A stretch of DNA of 19,248 bases from Bacteroides sp. (GTDB lineage Bacteria; Bacteroidota; Bacteroidia; Bacteroidales; Bacteroidaceae), in the NCBI GenBank assembly GCA_021204375.1, contig JAJPZL010000249.1:1-19248 (forward strand), given 5' to 3'. Shown one piece after another: positions 1 through 8,826 of this stretch. The first letter of the stretch is position 1. The number at the start of each line of letters is the position of its first letter. The notes under the pieces are model-generated. The model was not told the DNA's origin. It did no database searches and saw only the letters and a list, made by a program, of their open reading frames with translations. A program made the translations under genes and the position numbers.

Positions 1-64
1 GTTTTATTTATAAGAACATAGCTACACACTAACTTAATATTGAAACTTAACTATTTCTTAGTTA

Positions 65-114
65 AAAAAGCCTGTTATGATCCTCTCACATCATTCTCAA
101 CAATAGGGCTTTTT
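65..114 (-). terminator. Possible terminator after the GH137-GH2 gene
   Basis: AAAAAGCC at 65-72 pairs with GGCTTTTT at 107-114, an 8-bp stem around a 34-base loop. Read on the minus strand it lies about 33 bases past the stop codon of the GH137-GH2 gene and runs into a stretch of Ts (complement of the A-run at 64-69). The A-rich outer stem would also give a U-tract on the plus strand, so it could work in both directions. The long loop weakens the call. The rest of 1-146 is AT-rich and shows no gene. Confidence 0.35.
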
Positions 115-146
115 AATTAATCTTCTATTTTGCAATAAACATATAG

Positions 147-3100
147 TTACTGTACATCCAGCGCATCAAAAGCGAGGCCTTCCATCGTATCAGCGAAAAG
201 TATCACTTTATAGTATCCGGCATTGATATAGGTACCGGTCGTGGTACTCATCATCCGCCACTTTTCCGGGGCTTCCGGAAAAGTGATCTGGTCCTCTTTC
301 ATCACTACCCCTTTCGAATCGATGAACTGTAGTTTTACCGGTACCGGTTTGCCGGTGAGGTTCATATACTTAAACCGGAGGGCGTATACCTGGGCCAGCC
401 CAGTAGAGATATTCCATTCAATGGATTGACCTGTACCTTTTTCAAAGAAGACACCTTGTTGTTTGCGATGCTCTTTCTTTGTGTATTTTCCCTGGATCAC
501 TGCATTTTCCGCTTCGTAGGTTACATTGGGACGTTCATCCACATCTTCGGGCAGCATCTCTTTCGGGGTCTTTACGATCCGCTCTTTGGCAGCCTCTTCC
601 CAGTTCCAATCTACGGGGGCATACACCGTAGGTTTAGCAGCTACATCCGTAGTAGCTACGGCAATGGCAGAGATCAGGGCCTGCCCGGCTTTTACTTCCG
701 GGAAGGAGATAAGCAGTTCTCCTCCTTTTACCTGAACTTCTACTATTTTCTTAAGTGCTCCGTCGTGTCCGGCTTCGGCCCAGATATCGAGGTCATCGAT
801 CACTGTCTGCCCATTGATGGCTACATCGAAGATACGGAATCCTCCGCAATCGGTAGTCGCACTGCCACCGGTACCGTGCCACGGCTCGGTAAAGTAGAGT
901 TCGATCCGGTAGTTCCCGTCAGGTACCGGGAACCGGTAATTGAGTTTATGACGACCGAAACGGAAGCTCTGGAAAAGTTTCCAGTCGCGTACACCGCGGA
1001 TGGGATCGTATGTCACCCGCTGGCTGGCCAGATAGGGATCAAGTCTTTCGAAATCTTCGGCCCAGGAGCGGGAGAAGTGGGTATTATCCTGCAACCACTT
1101 TTGCCCGAACTCATCGGTATAGTCGTCTCCACCGCAATTGATACGGTACAGGTAGTTATATCCATCCTGGCCTTTCAACAGAGGTTTGGCTCCTTCATAC
1201 AACCGATGGAAATTAGGCGCTTCTTCCAATCCGTTGAGTACAATGAGGTCTTCTGCTACCGGTTTTCTTTTGTAGTAACCCACGGCACGGAGTACATTGT
1301 AACGGATATCCCGGTTCTCCCACATAAAGTGAGTACCGGTACCGTTGTTCTTTTTGGAGCGATAGAGTTCGTTATCGGCTAAATCGTTATAAAGCAGTAC
1401 CGAATCACAGTTGCTATATACTTCAACAGTAGCCCGGCGGCGACCGCTTTCAAAACGTTCCGGCCAGGTGTGGGATACGATATAGACCATCGGGTCTTTG
1501 GTGGGGCTTACATAGTTAGCCCGGTACATATAGTATACGTCGAGGGGTTCTTCCCAGGGAGAAACCAATCCTTTGTAGTTGAAAGGACCGACTTTATTCA
1601 AGACCCGGTAAGCTTCGTCCGGCTGGCGACGGCCGGGGTTATCGTGGCTACTGTATATCCACTGGAACTGTCCGCACACGCTATCACGTGCCTCTTCGGC
1701 GAGTCTGATCTTCATCTCCATCAACTGGCACATCCGGTCTTCGCTCCATACACCTTCCTGCTCAAAATCTCCGGGTTCCGTATGAAGATCCAGGCTTCTC
1801 CAGGCTCCATACTCTCCGTTAAGAAGTTGGTCGGGGCGGGCAAGTTCCCGGTTATATTGTGTAGGATCTCCTCCATAAGTGCCACTCCAGTTTTGTACTA
1901 CATTCCAATCGGTACCCTCTCCCCCGTTGCAGGTGGTGATCACCCGCATGGTACGGGCGGTAGGATCCATCTCGCGGATAATTTCGCTACACTCCTCGGC
2001 AAAGACACGAGGCAGGGTACTTTCGTTCTGCAAACCCCATATCACTACTGAAGGGGAGTTACGACGCTCTTTGACCCACTTGCGCAGTAGGATTTTAAAA
2101 TTCTCCCGAAACTCGGGTGTATCGTACCACACATGGGCCGAAAATTGTGTCCAGAAAAGGATCCCCTCTTCGTCCCAATAGTGCTGATAGTCGAGGTGGT
2201 GCGGCTGGTGTGCATCCCGGAAAGCATTGAAACCGGCAGCCTTCATCTGTTTGACACGGGCTTTTACCTGTTCGGCACTGAAGGCGTGGCTCTGCCCGAA
2301 CTGATGTTCGTATTCACATACTCCATTCAGGAATACCGGTTCTCCATTGAGGTAGAACCGTCCGTCCCCATCGTTCCGTTTCACCGGCCAGCTAATGGTA
2401 CGTACCCCGAAAGGAGTGGTGATTTCGTCGGTGGTCAGGGAATCTTTCTTGATCATGGTAGCTAGCTTGTAGAGGTATGGATGTTCCGTGCTCCACAATA
2501 CCGGGTCGGTGATGGGTGCCGACTGGCGGATCACCTTTGTTTCACCCGGAGCCAAAGTCAGCTTTTCGGTAAACCGCAATACCTGGATACCGAGGTCGTT
2601 ATTGAAACGGTTCACCAGCTCTACGGTCTCTGTCTCTTTGCCGTAATTCTTAACTTCGGTCTCTATATAAAGGGTAGAGGCATTATCATCGTTCCAGATA
2701 TGTACCCCGAAAGGTTCGATACGTACTTGGTCGGTAATTTCTAATCTTACGGGACGGAAGATACCCAGCGGCTGAGAGCCTTCACTGAATCCCCATTCGG
2801 AAGAGCAGCCACCACATACCCAAGGCATATCAGCTATCATCGCCGGATGTTCGGCTACTACTTCCAGTTCGTTCTCTGCGCCCGGACGGATGGCATCTGA
2901 TACATCGAGTGTCAACACTGTACGGCCTGCCGGATAGCGTCCCAGATCGACTCCGTTAAGCTTCACGGTGGCATAGGTACCGACTCCGTCAAAATAGAGG
3001 AAATAGCTTTTTCCCACCCCCGGATCATCCACTCGGAACTTTTTGGTATAGACTGCACTGCCGTGTAGGTTACCGTGGGTAAGCTGACGGTATCCGTAAT

Positions 3101-4331
3101 AGTCGTCCCAGTTATGGGGTATATTTACATACTGGGTATATTTCTCTTTTCCATCCTGCAAAATGGAGGTTTTCCAATTGTCATTGAGTTCTACGATCCC
3201 TCTGCGCTTCTTTACTTCGGGAGTAGGGAAACGAACGGCAGAACGTCCCATCGGTTTACTGGTCGCTACGGCTATACCCCGCTGATCAAATTTATTGGTC
3301 GCACAATAGAAGTGATAGACTACCCCGTCGTGGTTAATTACATAGCTTTTATGGGCAAAAAGATCGTCGTAATCCTTGCTGGGGATAATGAGGTCTTCTC
3401 CTTCCCAGTCGTACCAGTTAACCAGGTCGTAGCTACAGGCGAAGGTATTGTAGGCTTTATAGGTGCGTGAAGGCTCAAAAGCGGAGAAGTAGAACATCAC
3501 ATAAAGGTCGCCGAACTTCTGGATATGGGCATCTCCGGTAATGGTACCTTTGGATTCATGGGCAAAAACAGGATTTCCGGGATAGCGCTTCCACTTCTTC
3601 ATATCTTTGGAGAGGACAATCCCTACCCGCTCGGCTTTGAGTTCGTTCTCCGGATTGATCCCTCCGGCGTTGTAAAACATAACGAACGGATAGCCGAAAC
3701 GTTCTTCTTTGTCCCAATAGACAGTGCTTTTGTACTGGGTAATGTTCTCAAACCACTGTCCGTCCTTATCTTCAGGGGTCATAACAGGTTTATTAAGTGC
3801 CTCCCACTCTACCGGTTTACCCAGGTTCTTTTCATCCGTCCAGGCCAGACCGATCTTAAGCGGGCCGGCCTCGTATCCGGGATTCTCTCCCCCGATATAG
3901 GTCATCCAGTATTTTCCTTTGTAGGGATACAGATTGTAATTTCCTCCCCACTCCATATCCGGAAGGGCAGGAAATCCTCCGCGCTGGCTCTGGTCCCAGA
4001 TATTATCCCGGAAAGAGAGCACCCGGCCCAGCGTTTCCCACTCCAGCAGGTTTTCACTCCGGGCGATCCAGGTTTCGTATCCCCGACCGTCGTTACCCTC
4101 TTTTCCGTTGTATACCACGTAAGTCATATACCAGGTATCTTCGTGACGGAACACCGTAGGGCAGTCCATTTTGGAGTAGTTTGTTTCCGGAGCCACTACC
4201 AGTCCGTATTTATACGGTGTTTTTACCTGCTCGTAAATTTCGGACATCGTAGCCTGCGATACTTCACGCTGTGCCAAAGCAAACAGCGTAAAGCAGAACA
4301 AGCTATAGGTTAAGAGATGTCTCTTTTCCAT
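147..4331 (-). CDS. Bifunctional GH137 beta-L-arabinofuranosidase / GH2 beta-glucuronidase, with malectin-like and CBM-like C-terminus
   Basis: The protein has 1394 residues. The ATG at 4331 is chosen over an in-frame TTG three codons upstream, and it opens a signal peptide ending near FALAQ, so the enzyme is exported. Residues about 30-372 form a beta-propeller resembling GH137, with Glu154 (GYEAGP) and Glu234 (KAERVG) as candidate catalytic pair. A GH2 unit follows: jelly roll about 377-535, Ig-like domain, then TIM barrel with acid/base Glu770 in LQNES and nucleophile Glu840 in NGEYG. An N-Y-K-G motif (918-921) sits where beta-glucuronidases have the N-x-K that holds the uronate carboxylate. 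A malectin-like domain (about 1055-1230, starting YRINCGG) and a CBM6/35-like domain (about 1268-1394, starting YEAENA) close it. This is the layout of B. thetaiotaomicron BT0996, which in RG-II breakdown removes arabinofuranose from chain B and glucuronic acid from chain A. Specificity is inferred by analogy. Confidence 0.85.
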   Translation of the reverse strand: MEKRHLLTYSLFCFTLFALAQREVSQATMSEIYEQVKTPYKYGLVVAPETNYSKMDCPTVFRHEDTWYMTYVVYNGKEGNDGRGYETWIARSENLLEWETLGRVLSFRDNIWDQSQRGGFPALPDMEWGGNYNLYPYKGKYWMTYIGGENPGYEAGPLKIGLAWTDEKNLGKPVEWEALNKPVMTPEDKDGQWFENITQYKSTVYWDKEERFGYPFVMFYNAGGINPENELKAERVGIVLSKDMKKWKRYPGNPVFAHESKGTITGDAHIQKFGDLYVMFYFSAFEPSRTYKAYNTFACSYDLVNWYDWEGEDLIIPSKDYDDLFAHKSYVINHDGVVYHFYCATNKFDQRGIAVATSKPMGRSAVRFPTPEVKKRRGIVELNDNWKTSILQDGKEKYTQYVNIPHNWDDYYGYRQLTHGNLHGSAVYTKKFRVDDPGVGKSYFLYFDGVGTYATVKLNGVDLGRYPAGRTVLTLDVSDAIRPGAENELEVVAEHPAMIADMPWVCGGCSSEWGFSEGSQPLGIFRPVRLEITDQVRIEPFGVHIWNDDNASTLYIETEVKNYGKETETVELVNRFNNDLGIQVLRFTEKLTLAPGETKVIRQSAPITDPVLWSTEHPYLYKLATMIKKDSLTTDEITTPFGVRTISWPVKRNDGDGRFYLNGEPVFLNGVCEYEHQFGQSHAFSAEQVKARVKQMKAAGFNAFRDAHQPHHLDYQHYWDEEGILFWTQFSAHVWYDTPEFRENFKILLRKWVKERRNSPSVVIWGLQNESTLPRVFAEECSEIIREMDPTARTMRVITTCNGGEGTDWNVVQNWSGTYGGDPTQYNRELARPDQLLNGEYGAWRSLDLHTEPGDFEQEGVWSEDRMCQLMEMKIRLAEEARDSVCGQFQWIYSSHDNPGRRQPDEAYRVLNKVGPFNYKGLVSPWEEPLDVYYMYRANYVSPTKDPMVYIVSHTWPERFESGRRRATVEVYSNCDSVLLYNDLADNELYRSKKNNGTGTHFMWENRDIRYNVLRAVGYYKRKPVAEDLIVLNGLEEAPNFHRLYEGAKPLLKGQDGYNYLYRINCGGDDYTDEFGQKWLQDNTHFSRSWAEDFERLDPYLASQRVTYDPIRGVRDWKLFQSFRFGRHKLNYRFPVPDGNYRIELYFTEPWHGTGGSATTDCGGFRIFDVAINGQTVIDDLDIWAEAGHDGALKKIVEVQVKGGELLISFPEVKAGQALISAIAVATTDVAAKPTVYAPVDWNWEEAAKERIVKTPKEMLPEDVDERPNVTYEAENAVIQGKYTKKEHRKQQGVFFEKGTGQSIEWNISTGLAQVYALRFKYMNLTGKPVPVKLQFIDSKGVVMKEDQITFPEAPEKWRMMSTTTGTYINAGYYKVILFADTMEGLAFDALDVQ

Positions 4332-4379
4332 ATCAATCAACTAACAATTCTGAAATCTGTTTTTTATTCTCTCACGGGA

Positions 4380-7058
4380 TCAATAGAACAACCAGTCCAT
4401 GGTCTCTTCCGCACCGGCCAGCCCTGCATTACGCGGAGTAATATCAGCGACTGTAAAACCGGTTACCAGCAGATAACCTTTCGGCAGGAATAGGGTATGC
4501 TTACCGGCCGGGAAGCTGTAAGTATGAATGTCAGCCAGAGGCAGCCCTTCTAGCCGGATGGCATTAGTCAGGCGGGCTTCGGCCTGCCCGTGATCGTTGG
4601 CAGAAGCATCGGTTTCCAGCGTCGGCTTTTTGGCATATTTGCGTTGGTCGTCCCGGAAGTAACCCACCAGGATCTTCACCGGTTCTTTACTCTCAAACTC
4701 AATGGTCGTACCGCTGTTGCGTTGCTCATCCCCGTCAAAACGGTAAGCGGTCAACCCTTCCAGTTCTGGAGCCAGCTCTTCTACCTTTGCACCCGGAAGG
4801 TTGGTAAAGAGAGCAGAACCTTTAGTCAGTTTAACCGGCTGTAGTTTACTGATCAATGTTACATTTGCCTGAGGCAAAACAGTAATTTCAACTTCTTTTT
4901 CTTCCGATCCGCCTTCGGCACGGGCTTTCAGCAGAGCCAGGTTATTCCTAAAGTTTTCCAGTTCTGCTTCGTAATGTACCAGCATCTCTTCCCAGGTCTT
5001 GTTCTTGCCTCCGTCGCCACCGATGGGGATACGACGCTGGGAGGTCTGCATACTATTGGCATAGTAATAATGCTCTTTAGTCAACTCTACCAGCTTGCGG
5101 TAGTGTTCGAGACCTTGTTCCATCAGGGGGATCGCCTCTTCGAGGTTCTTTATATCTTTTCCCCACTGGTAATCGAGTACCAGTTTGGCTGCTTTTACTT
5201 TATAATTGAATGCGTAGGCAAATTCGCGGTAGCAGTGCATATCGTTACGCAATCTTTCAAACTCTGCTTTATTGGCTTTTGCTTTACCGGCTGCCTGTTC
5301 AATGGCTGCAACCGCATCGTCCCCATGCTGCACAGCTTCGGCAATAATATCAAGCGGCATTTCACCTACATGCGGCTCGTTTTTCCACTCTTTCTCTACA
5401 TATTCGATCAGCTTTTCGCCCTCCGGGCCACAGCTTTCATAAAATCCGGGATAGATGGTATATTTATAGGGATTAACCAACTGACTCATGAACATACCCA
5501 GCAACAATGTCTGACGGTTCCCCTCCGTAATACCAAAACGCCTCAACAACTTAGGAGCGATCTCTCCGGAGGCTTCATACGCATCCAGAATGGCTTTAGC
5601 AACTTCCGGAGTGGTTCCATAGAAATCGGCTAACTGACCGGTCCAGTATACAATTTCGTCCGCACGGTCACGGCGACAGTTCCAGGCGTAGCGTCCCCAC
5701 CCCTGGTACCAGATCCAGTCCCGGTACAATTGCAGTTCCCGTTCTCCGTTCGGTAGTTTATCAGCCGTATACGGCCAGTCCCAGTAAGAGGACTGCGGGT
5801 AGAGGTGCAGGGCATTGGCACCGTGAATATCGTGCATCGCATTCACTGTTTTTTGGATAAAGTCAGGCGATCCCCAACGGAAGGGTTCCAGGTTAGCCAG
5901 GATATGTACGTTACTGATATGGGTACTTCCCAGGGAGCTTAGGTCGGTATGTATCTTGGTCCACGGTCCGCGGGGCTCGTAGGTGGTTAAAGATTCACCG
6001 TTGTATTTATGCATGGTATAGAGGTTGCTGTACATAGGCAGTGCAGCATCCATTACCGCTTTACAGTCTGTATCGTGTGCACGAACCAGGATAGGGGGTT
6101 CGTCGGTACGTCCTAAGGCTTTGAGGCCATCTTTTACACCCGGGATGATGGTTTCGGTAAACCAGATCACATCCTCCTCATAGCTGGATATAGCCTCTCC
6201 CAGGCAGACCAGCAAACCCACATTGGGATACTTCTCCACAAAAGCAGCAATGGATTTACGGGTATAGTCACTGACAAGGGGAGTGATAGGCCGGTTGCGA
6301 TCCTGGGTTTTGAGCCCGTAATGTTCAGCAAAGGGTTTGGAAAGAAGAATATTGTAGAACATCTGGATCACAAAGATCCCTCTCTTATCGGCCTCTTCGG
6401 TGAGGAAAGAGAACATCTCTTCATTCATTTTAAAGGTTTCATCATCCACCTCCACGGCAAACGGATAATCACCCAGTTTCACCAGCGAAGCGAAGGGGTG
6501 ACCGTTCCAGAGATAGAGGGAGTTCATACGGTTCTCTACCAGCATATCCAGGTAGTTGATCCACTGCTCTTTATCGTAGAACCAGGGAAAACTTTCCGGG
6601 GTATAGGGATATTCGTATACGCCGCGTCCGGGCAGGTAAACCATCTTTTGCAGACCTATACAGGCTCCGCGCAGTACCATTTCGGGGGCATCGGTAAATG
6701 AAGCAGGAAAATCCAGGTTCTTCTGGTTCTTCAGGCGGTCTATCAGTTCACGGGCACCGTAAATAACCCCGCTGTCATCGTTCCCGGTAACAGTGGTTCT
6801 ATCGCCTTCGGTAGTGATATGGAACCCTTCGGCTTTTAAGGTAGTGTCGTTAGATAATTCCAGGCGGATGGTCTTTCCTTCGCCTTCGCCCATATTTACC
6901 CTATACCCGGCTTTCTCTAGAGCATCTTTCAGTTGGGAAGCTGCAAACTCTGCCCGTTTACCGGCATCGGGAGCTACTGTTATATGTACACGGGTCTTCC
7001 TACAACTGCACAGAAGACTTATCAGAAAGGTTAGTAATAGCAATCTTGATTTGAACAT
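4380..7058 (-). CDS. GH138-like alpha-D-galacturonidase lipoprotein
   Basis: The protein has 892 residues and an ATG start. It begins with a hydrophobic signal and a lipobox ending at Cys19 (LCSC). Residues +2 and +3 are Arg-Lys, not the acidic stretch that marks surface export in Bacteroides, so periplasmic anchoring is likely. An N-terminal alpha/beta domain (about 22-120) resembles those in front of GH67 and GH20 enzymes. A TIM-barrel-like centre (about 125-450) follows, then a helical region (about 470-720) and a C-terminal beta domain. Glu288 (CLGEA) and Glu355 (YNGES) are good catalytic candidates: they keep the spacing I recall for the two glutamates of characterised GH138 enzymes. Its position just upstream of the GH137-GH2 gene (48-base gap) mirrors BT0997 next to BT0996. 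GH138 removes the alpha-linked galacturonic acid from the chain A rhamnose of RG-II. A generic GH67-N or GH20-domain annotation is the alternative. Confidence 0.72.
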   Translation of the reverse strand: MFKSRLLLLTFLISLLCSCRKTRVHITVAPDAGKRAEFAASQLKDALEKAGYRVNMGEGEGKTIRLELSNDTTLKAEGFHITTEGDRTTVTGNDDSGVIYGARELIDRLKNQKNLDFPASFTDAPEMVLRGACIGLQKMVYLPGRGVYEYPYTPESFPWFYDKEQWINYLDMLVENRMNSLYLWNGHPFASLVKLGDYPFAVEVDDETFKMNEEMFSFLTEEADKRGIFVIQMFYNILLSKPFAEHYGLKTQDRNRPITPLVSDYTRKSIAAFVEKYPNVGLLVCLGEAISSYEEDVIWFTETIIPGVKDGLKALGRTDEPPILVRAHDTDCKAVMDAALPMYSNLYTMHKYNGESLTTYEPRGPWTKIHTDLSSLGSTHISNVHILANLEPFRWGSPDFIQKTVNAMHDIHGANALHLYPQSSYWDWPYTADKLPNGERELQLYRDWIWYQGWGRYAWNCRRDRADEIVYWTGQLADFYGTTPEVAKAILDAYEASGEIAPKLLRRFGITEGNRQTLLLGMFMSQLVNPYKYTIYPGFYESCGPEGEKLIEYVEKEWKNEPHVGEMPLDIIAEAVQHGDDAVAAIEQAAGKAKANKAEFERLRNDMHCYREFAYAFNYKVKAAKLVLDYQWGKDIKNLEEAIPLMEQGLEHYRKLVELTKEHYYYANSMQTSQRRIPIGGDGGKNKTWEEMLVHYEAELENFRNNLALLKARAEGGSEEKEVEITVLPQANVTLISKLQPVKLTKGSALFTNLPGAKVEELAPELEGLTAYRFDGDEQRNSGTTIEFESKEPVKILVGYFRDDQRKYAKKPTLETDASANDHGQAEARLTNAIRLEGLPLADIHTYSFPAGKHTLFLPKGYLLVTGFTVADITPRNAGLAGAEETMDWLFY

Positions 7059-7130
7059 TTTTCTGTTTCCTGGTTAATGAGTTTGTATAGAGAGAAGACG
7101 TAAATCCCCCCCTCTTTGTACTCAAAAGCC

Positions 7131-8597
7131 TTATTTACGGAAAGAGAACTTTGCCAGCAGGAAACCGACCAGGAAGATAACGATGGTACCAAATACGATA
7201 GTTAGATTGGCATGGAGCGGACTGGCAAACTCACTCAGGAAACCATCTTTGAACATAATGGGTGAAAGACTCATCCACATCACTACGATCACACCACAGA
7301 TAGTACCGATAATGGCATCAATATTACGGGCTTTGCGGGAGATATATCCCAACAGGAAGAGTCCCAGCATGCCCCCGCTAAAGATGGAAGAGAGTGCCCA
7401 CCAGGCGTCCAGGGCACTGTTCACCTGTAAGAAAGCAATCGCCACAAAGATACCGATGATACCAATGACTGCGTTGTAGATATAGATCATCCGTACGGAT
7501 TGCTTATCGGTAGCATCTTTTTTGAAAAAACGCTGGTAATAGTCGGTGAGTACAATGGTCGCTGAACTGGTGATACTGGTAGCCACCGTACTCATACCGG
7601 CTGCAAAGATAGAAGCGATCAATAGTCCGGTAAGACCGGCCGGCAACTGGTTCACAATAAAGTAGGGAAATACAAAATCGCCGTCAATGCCTTCGGGTAG
7701 TAATCCCGGATGGATTTTATAGTAGGTATAGAGTCCGGTACCGATCAGGAAAAAGATAGCGGAAACCGGGATAAAGAGATATCCTCCGAACAGGGCTGAG
7801 AATTTGGCACTCTTATCATCTTTGGCAGTGAGGTACCGTTGTACATAGTTCTGGTCAATACCGTAATTCTGTAAGTTGATAAAAATACCATAGACCAGAC
7901 ACACCCAGAAAGTAGACTCCGTCAGGCTGGAACCAAAACTACCCAATGAGAATTTATTCTCCGCTATAGCTATATCAAAGAACTGCTTTGATCCTTCGGG
8001 CATTCCCCAGAGAAGTACCCCCGTACATACCAGCGCGCCTCCGATCAGGATAAATCCCTGGATCGCTTCCGTCCAGATTACCGCCTTGATCCCTCCCAGC
8101 ATAGCATAAAGGGTAATAGCGATCGAGGTACAGACAATGATGGTTTTAATATCCCACCCCAGCAGGGCATTCATCGGGAGTGCCAGCAGGTAGAGGATGG
8201 ATCCCATACGGGCGATCTGGGTCAGCAGGTAACAGGTAGAGGCATAGATACGGGCCCAGGGACCGAAACGCCTTTCCAAAAAGGAATAAGCCGATACACT
8301 CCCATGGCTCCGGTAGAACGGCACAAAATAGCGGGCGGCAAAATAGGAGGCAATGGGAATGGAGAGCCCGAATACAAAGGCATTCCAGTCGCTCATATAG
8401 GCTTTTCCGGGATAAGCTAAGTAGCTGATACTACTTACGTAGGTGGCAAAGATACTCATACCTACCACCCAACCGGGCAGGGATCGCCCGGCAGCCGTCA
8501 TGTTATCACTGGAACGTTTCTTTTCAAAGAAGGAGCATCCGAAAAGAACGACCCCTCCGGTAAATACAAGGAAAACAATAATATCAAGTATGGTCAT
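7131..8597 (-). CDS. Sodium:solute symporter (SSS family)
   Basis: The protein has 488 residues counted from the ATG at 8597 (MTILDIIVFL). An in-frame start 17 codons upstream would add a polar leader before the first membrane segment and is less likely. About 13 hydrophobic segments run through the whole length, including GWVVGMSIFATYVSSISYLA and a C-terminal helix before the final KFSFRK, which fits the usual SSS fold. The family couples sodium entry to uptake of sugars, amino acids or organic acids across the inner membrane, and the substrate cannot be read from sequence. The aldolase gene lies upstream with a 229-base gap and the GH138-like gene downstream with a 72-base gap. SSS carriers next to DapA/NanA-family aldolases often import 2-keto-3-deoxy acids such as sialic acid. 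Here a sugar acid released from RG-II is an inferred substrate. Confidence 0.85.
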   Translation of the reverse strand: MTILDIIVFLVFTGGVVLFGCSFFEKKRSSDNMTAAGRSLPGWVVGMSIFATYVSSISYLAYPGKAYMSDWNAFVFGLSIPIASYFAARYFVPFYRSHGSVSAYSFLERRFGPWARIYASTCYLLTQIARMGSILYLLALPMNALLGWDIKTIIVCTSIAITLYAMLGGIKAVIWTEAIQGFILIGGALVCTGVLLWGMPEGSKQFFDIAIAENKFSLGSFGSSLTESTFWVCLVYGIFINLQNYGIDQNYVQRYLTAKDDKSAKFSALFGGYLFIPVSAIFFLIGTGLYTYYKIHPGLLPEGIDGDFVFPYFIVNQLPAGLTGLLIASIFAAGMSTVATSITSSATIVLTDYYQRFFKKDATDKQSVRMIYIYNAVIGIIGIFVAIAFLQVNSALDAWWALSSIFSGGMLGLFLLGYISRKARNIDAIIGTICGVIVVMWMSLSPIMFKDGFLSEFASPLHANLTIVFGTIVIFLVGFLLAKFSFRK

Positions 8598-8660
8598 AGA
8601 TTTGTGTTTTTTAGGTAAACAGGAAATCAAATTAATGATCCGGATCAATTATCCTTTTTT

Positions 8661-8768
8661 TGTAGAGACGCATATTTGCGTCTCATCCGCGTCCCTATGC
8701 CTACCACATAAATAAAAAGACGTAGATATGGAGACATAGATATGGAGACGCAAATATGCGTCTCTACA
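8661..8768. repeat. 108-bp element bounded by perfect 24-bp inverted repeats
   Basis: Positions 8661-8684 and 8745-8768 are exact reverse complements over 24 bases, separated by 60 bases. Each arm is itself a hairpin: GAGACGCA and TGCGTCTC (8 bp) around a 4-base centre. The arms can therefore fold separately or pair with each other. It occupies the gap between the aldolase and symporter genes and encodes no protein. Similar GTAGAGACGC... palindromes are, from memory, scattered in many Bacteroidota genomes, so a REP-like or MITE-like non-autonomous element is the best reading. It could also act as a transcription terminator or RNA-processing site. Confidence 0.75.
8723..8749. repeat. 13-bp tandem direct repeat inside the palindromic element
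   Basis: The 13-mer TAGATATGGAGAC occurs at 8723-8735 and again at 8737-8749 with one base between. The second copy runs into the right-hand arm of the 24-bp inverted repeat, so it looks like a local duplication of the inner edge of that arm. With only two copies it is not a CRISPR or a long tandem array. Confidence 0.6.
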
Positions 8769-8801
8769 GAAGATGGGGTATGATTACCGGCAAAGAGTTA
8801 C

Positions 8802-8821
8802 TCCCTTATACCTGTAAGGGA
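8802..8821 (-). terminator. Hairpin just past the aldolase stop codon
   Basis: TCCCTTA (8802-8808) and TAAGGGA (8815-8821) form a perfect 7-bp stem with a 6-base loop, five bases beyond the aldolase stop codon on the minus strand. The bases that follow in the transcript are not a clean U-tract. It may be a weak terminator or a 3'-end stabilising hairpin working together with the larger palindromes at 8745-8768. Confidence 0.35.
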
Positions 8822-8826
8822 ATGGG

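Noticed and set aside
426..1382. 318-residue open frame on the plus strand
   Set aside because: It lies wholly antisense to the GH137-GH2 gene, resembles no family I recognise, and the opposite frame has clear domains and catalytic motifs.
3525..4313. 262-residue open frame on the plus strand
   Set aside because: It is antisense to the propeller domain and follows from base composition and codon bias. No signal or motif supports it.
147..4340. Start of the GH137-GH2 gene at 4340
   Set aside because: That codon is TTG. The ATG at 4331 directly opens the signal peptide and is preferred.
8628..8635. Promoter -7 element before the symporter gene (TTAATTTG on the minus strand)
   Set aside because: It has one mismatch to TAnnTTTG and no -33 partner, which is too weak to list as a feature.
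8723..8749. CRISPR-like array
   Set aside because: There are only two 13-base copies one base apart, with no spacers and no cas genes.
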